From an uncultured Bacteroidota bacterium (lineage in GTDB: Bacteria > Bacteroidota > Bacteroidia > Chitinophagales > Chitinophagaceae), in the NCBI GenBank assembly GCA_903929655.1, contig CAIYVS010000763.1, forward strand, positions 1 to 6,199: a stretch of DNA of 6,199 nucleotides, read 5' to 3'. Below the pieces are notes generated by a model. The model was not told the DNA's origin, did no database searches, and saw only the letters and a list, made by a program, of their open reading frames with translations. Shown piece after piece: positions 5,562 through 6,199 of this stretch (within the stretch, counting starts at the first letter, position 1; each line of letters opens with the position of its first letter). Made by a program: the position numbers and the translations under genes.

Positions 5562-5687
5562 GATTATCGCGAGCACCTGTCTCTCTACAAACACCGGAAC
5601 GACGGTTCCATCATTAAAGGATGCTGTAGCGGCGAATGTGATGCGAGATCCTTTTCGCCTGCAGTGGTTCGCGGCAAGGCCGCGTGA
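5535..5687 (+). CDS. Micro-ORF, 50 residues, crossing the composition break
   Basis: It starts MNKATKATYDYRE, parallel to the previous ORF's start, then diverges at about residue 10 where the DNA turns GC-rich. The rest (HLSLYKHRNDG, then IIKGCCSGECDA) has three cysteines in CC-x3-C spacing (residues 30, 31 and 35) and ends VVRGKAA. Only the first nine codons lie in the AT-rich repeat. The protein may thus be an artificial fusion across a junction near 5562. No homologous family is recognised. Confidence 0.25.
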   Translation: MNKATKATYDYREHLSLYKHRNDGSIIKGCCSGECDARSFSPAVVRGKAA

Positions 5688-5793
5688 AGGGAAGGAGGGA
5701 AAATCGTACGGAATTAAAACCGACATCTCGTTCACGGCACCTGCCAGCAACTTGTAGTATCAGGGTCTTTCTCACCTAGGTGTCACGCGACTC

Positions 5794-5814
5794 GGAGGGT
5801 CGAGGCCACCCTCC
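5794..5814. repeat. Perfect 7-bp hairpin in the GC-rich segment
   Basis: GGAGGGT (5794-5800) pairs with ACCCTCC (5808-5814) over a 7-nt loop. It competes with an overlapping hairpin CGACTC (5788-5793) with GGGTCG (5797-5802, one G-U). Mutually exclusive stems can indicate structured RNA but are also common by chance in GC-rich DNA. Confidence 0.55.
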
Positions 5815-5840
5815 ATGCGTATTCGCACACTCCTCCCCTT

Positions 5841-5900
5841 CATGCTGCTCCCGAGGCGCGGACCAAGGCTCGCGGTGCGCTCGAAAAGATGAGCAGCATG
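5841..5900. repeat. 60-bp stem structure with perfect 10-bp arms
   Basis: CATGCTGCTC (5841-5850) is exactly inverted as GAGCAGCATG (5891-5900). Inside the 40-nt spacer CGAGGCGC can pair with GCGCTCG with one bulge, giving a long interrupted stem. A 10-bp perfect arm match at this distance is unlikely by chance. Its role is unknown. Confidence 0.7.
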
Positions 5901-6030
5901 CGACTCGCTCCACGTCCGGCTCCCTACATGCCCGCTGCCTTGCTTGGGGGTGGTAGGCGTTGATGTCGATACGGGACAGCGGGCGAACAAGTCCGAGGGG
6001 GAGCCTGAGCTGGCCGCGGGGCCAGACCCA

Positions 6031-6199
6031 ATGTCAAAGAAGGCCGAGTTTTCTCTGCCGCCTTTCGGAGTGGAGGCGGGCGAGCCGACCTTCTGCAACA
6101 GGGAGTACATTTCCCTCTTTATTTCCGAAGCTGCCGAACCAAGCATTTTGCGGGAACTAGGGGCCTGGAGAGGGGGAAGAGAGGAGGTACAAAAGGGGG
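6031..6199 (+). CDS. Possible partial ORF running off the window end
   Basis: The frame reads MSKKAEFSLPPFGVEAGEP, then FCNREYISLFISEAAEP, and remains open to the last base. It is also open upstream to 5893, with GTG at 5950 an alternative start. Third codon positions are mostly G or C and the composition is protein-like, with mixed acidic and hydrophobic residues, more so than the opposite-strand frame, which is Ser/Gly/Pro/Arg-rich. No family, signal peptide or motif is recognised, and no ribosome binding site is clear. Treat it as weak. Confidence 0.25.
   Translation, partial: MSKKAEFSLPPFGVEAGEPTFCNREYISLFISEAAEPSILRELGAWRGGREEVQKG

Larger units (their letters stand above)
5562..6199. 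other. GC-rich segment of different origin, mostly unassigned
   Basis: Base composition switches from about one-third G+C before 5562 to well over half after it, with many CCG, GAGG and GGGG words and few A/T runs. Frame +1 (from 5560) has only two stops across the segment (TAG 5755-5757 and TGA 5890-5892), but GC-rich DNA opens frames by chance, and minus-strand frames are equally open. No rRNA, tRNA or known Bacteroidota gene was seen. A purine-rich tail (GAGAGGGGGAAGAGAGGAGG) precedes the window end. It could be foreign bacterial DNA, organellar DNA (plant mitochondrial DNA is one guess from its texture) or a misjoined contig. Confidence 0.65.

Noticed and set aside
5419..5663. Cloning-vector polylinker (GGTACC, GAATTC, CATATG and CTGCAG all present)
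   Set aside because: The sites are far apart and embedded in repeat or coding-like sequence; no vector backbone or contiguous linker is seen.
5772..6146. 124-codon minus-strand ORF in the GC-rich tail
   Set aside because: It is Ser/Gly/Pro/Arg-rich with no domain, and frames are opened by high GC; the plus-strand frame at 6031 looks more protein-like.
5562..6199. Group II intron
   Set aside because: No domain V-like hairpin, GUGYG boundary or reverse transcriptase motif could be identified, so structure alone is not enough.

Overview
The window looks like a Bacteroidota (Bacteroidetes) chromosome segment, probably from a Chitinophaga-like lineage. Three things point there: TAnnTTTG-type -7 promoter boxes with no Shine-Dalgarno-led starts, a PadR regulator paired with a PspC-domain membrane protein, and a tmRNA whose tag starts GE and ends AA. 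The lineage call is inference from these features; no 16S or marker protein is present.

Layout. Positions 1-80 hold the end of an 11-bp-phased repeat array closing in a hairpin. Positions 402-1898 encode an exported protein with seven kelch-like double-glycine strands, followed by a strong hairpin terminator (1935-1976). A PadR/PspC two-gene operon (2070-3085) follows, with a recognisable promoter (2021-2050) that overlaps a perfect small palindrome, a likely PadR operator. The tmRNA gene ssrA (3190-3558) has a clear tag reading frame and its own terminator (3582-3616).

The remainder appears accessory. A tyrosine recombinase of the Bacteroides conjugative-transposon type (3806-5044) starts about 250 bp after the tmRNA 3' end, the classic position for an element integrated at ssrA. 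Two perfect inverted repeats lie between them. After the integrase come AT-rich DNA and a chain of very small ORFs (5304-5687) built on a 48-bp near-identical repeat, in which each ORF stop overlaps the next start as ATGA. At about 5562 the composition changes abruptly to GC-rich DNA that runs to the window end. It has no recognisable Bacteroidota gene, shows strong inverted repeats, and contains one weak partial ORF. That last stretch is either foreign DNA or a chimeric assembly join.

The PadR-PspC pair is a self-contained envelope-stress-type regulatory unit. tmRNA is housekeeping ribosome rescue and doubles as the likely integration target. Nothing in the window proves a new system. The strongest candidates for something undescribed are the ATGA-linked micro-ORF chain and the phased repeat array.
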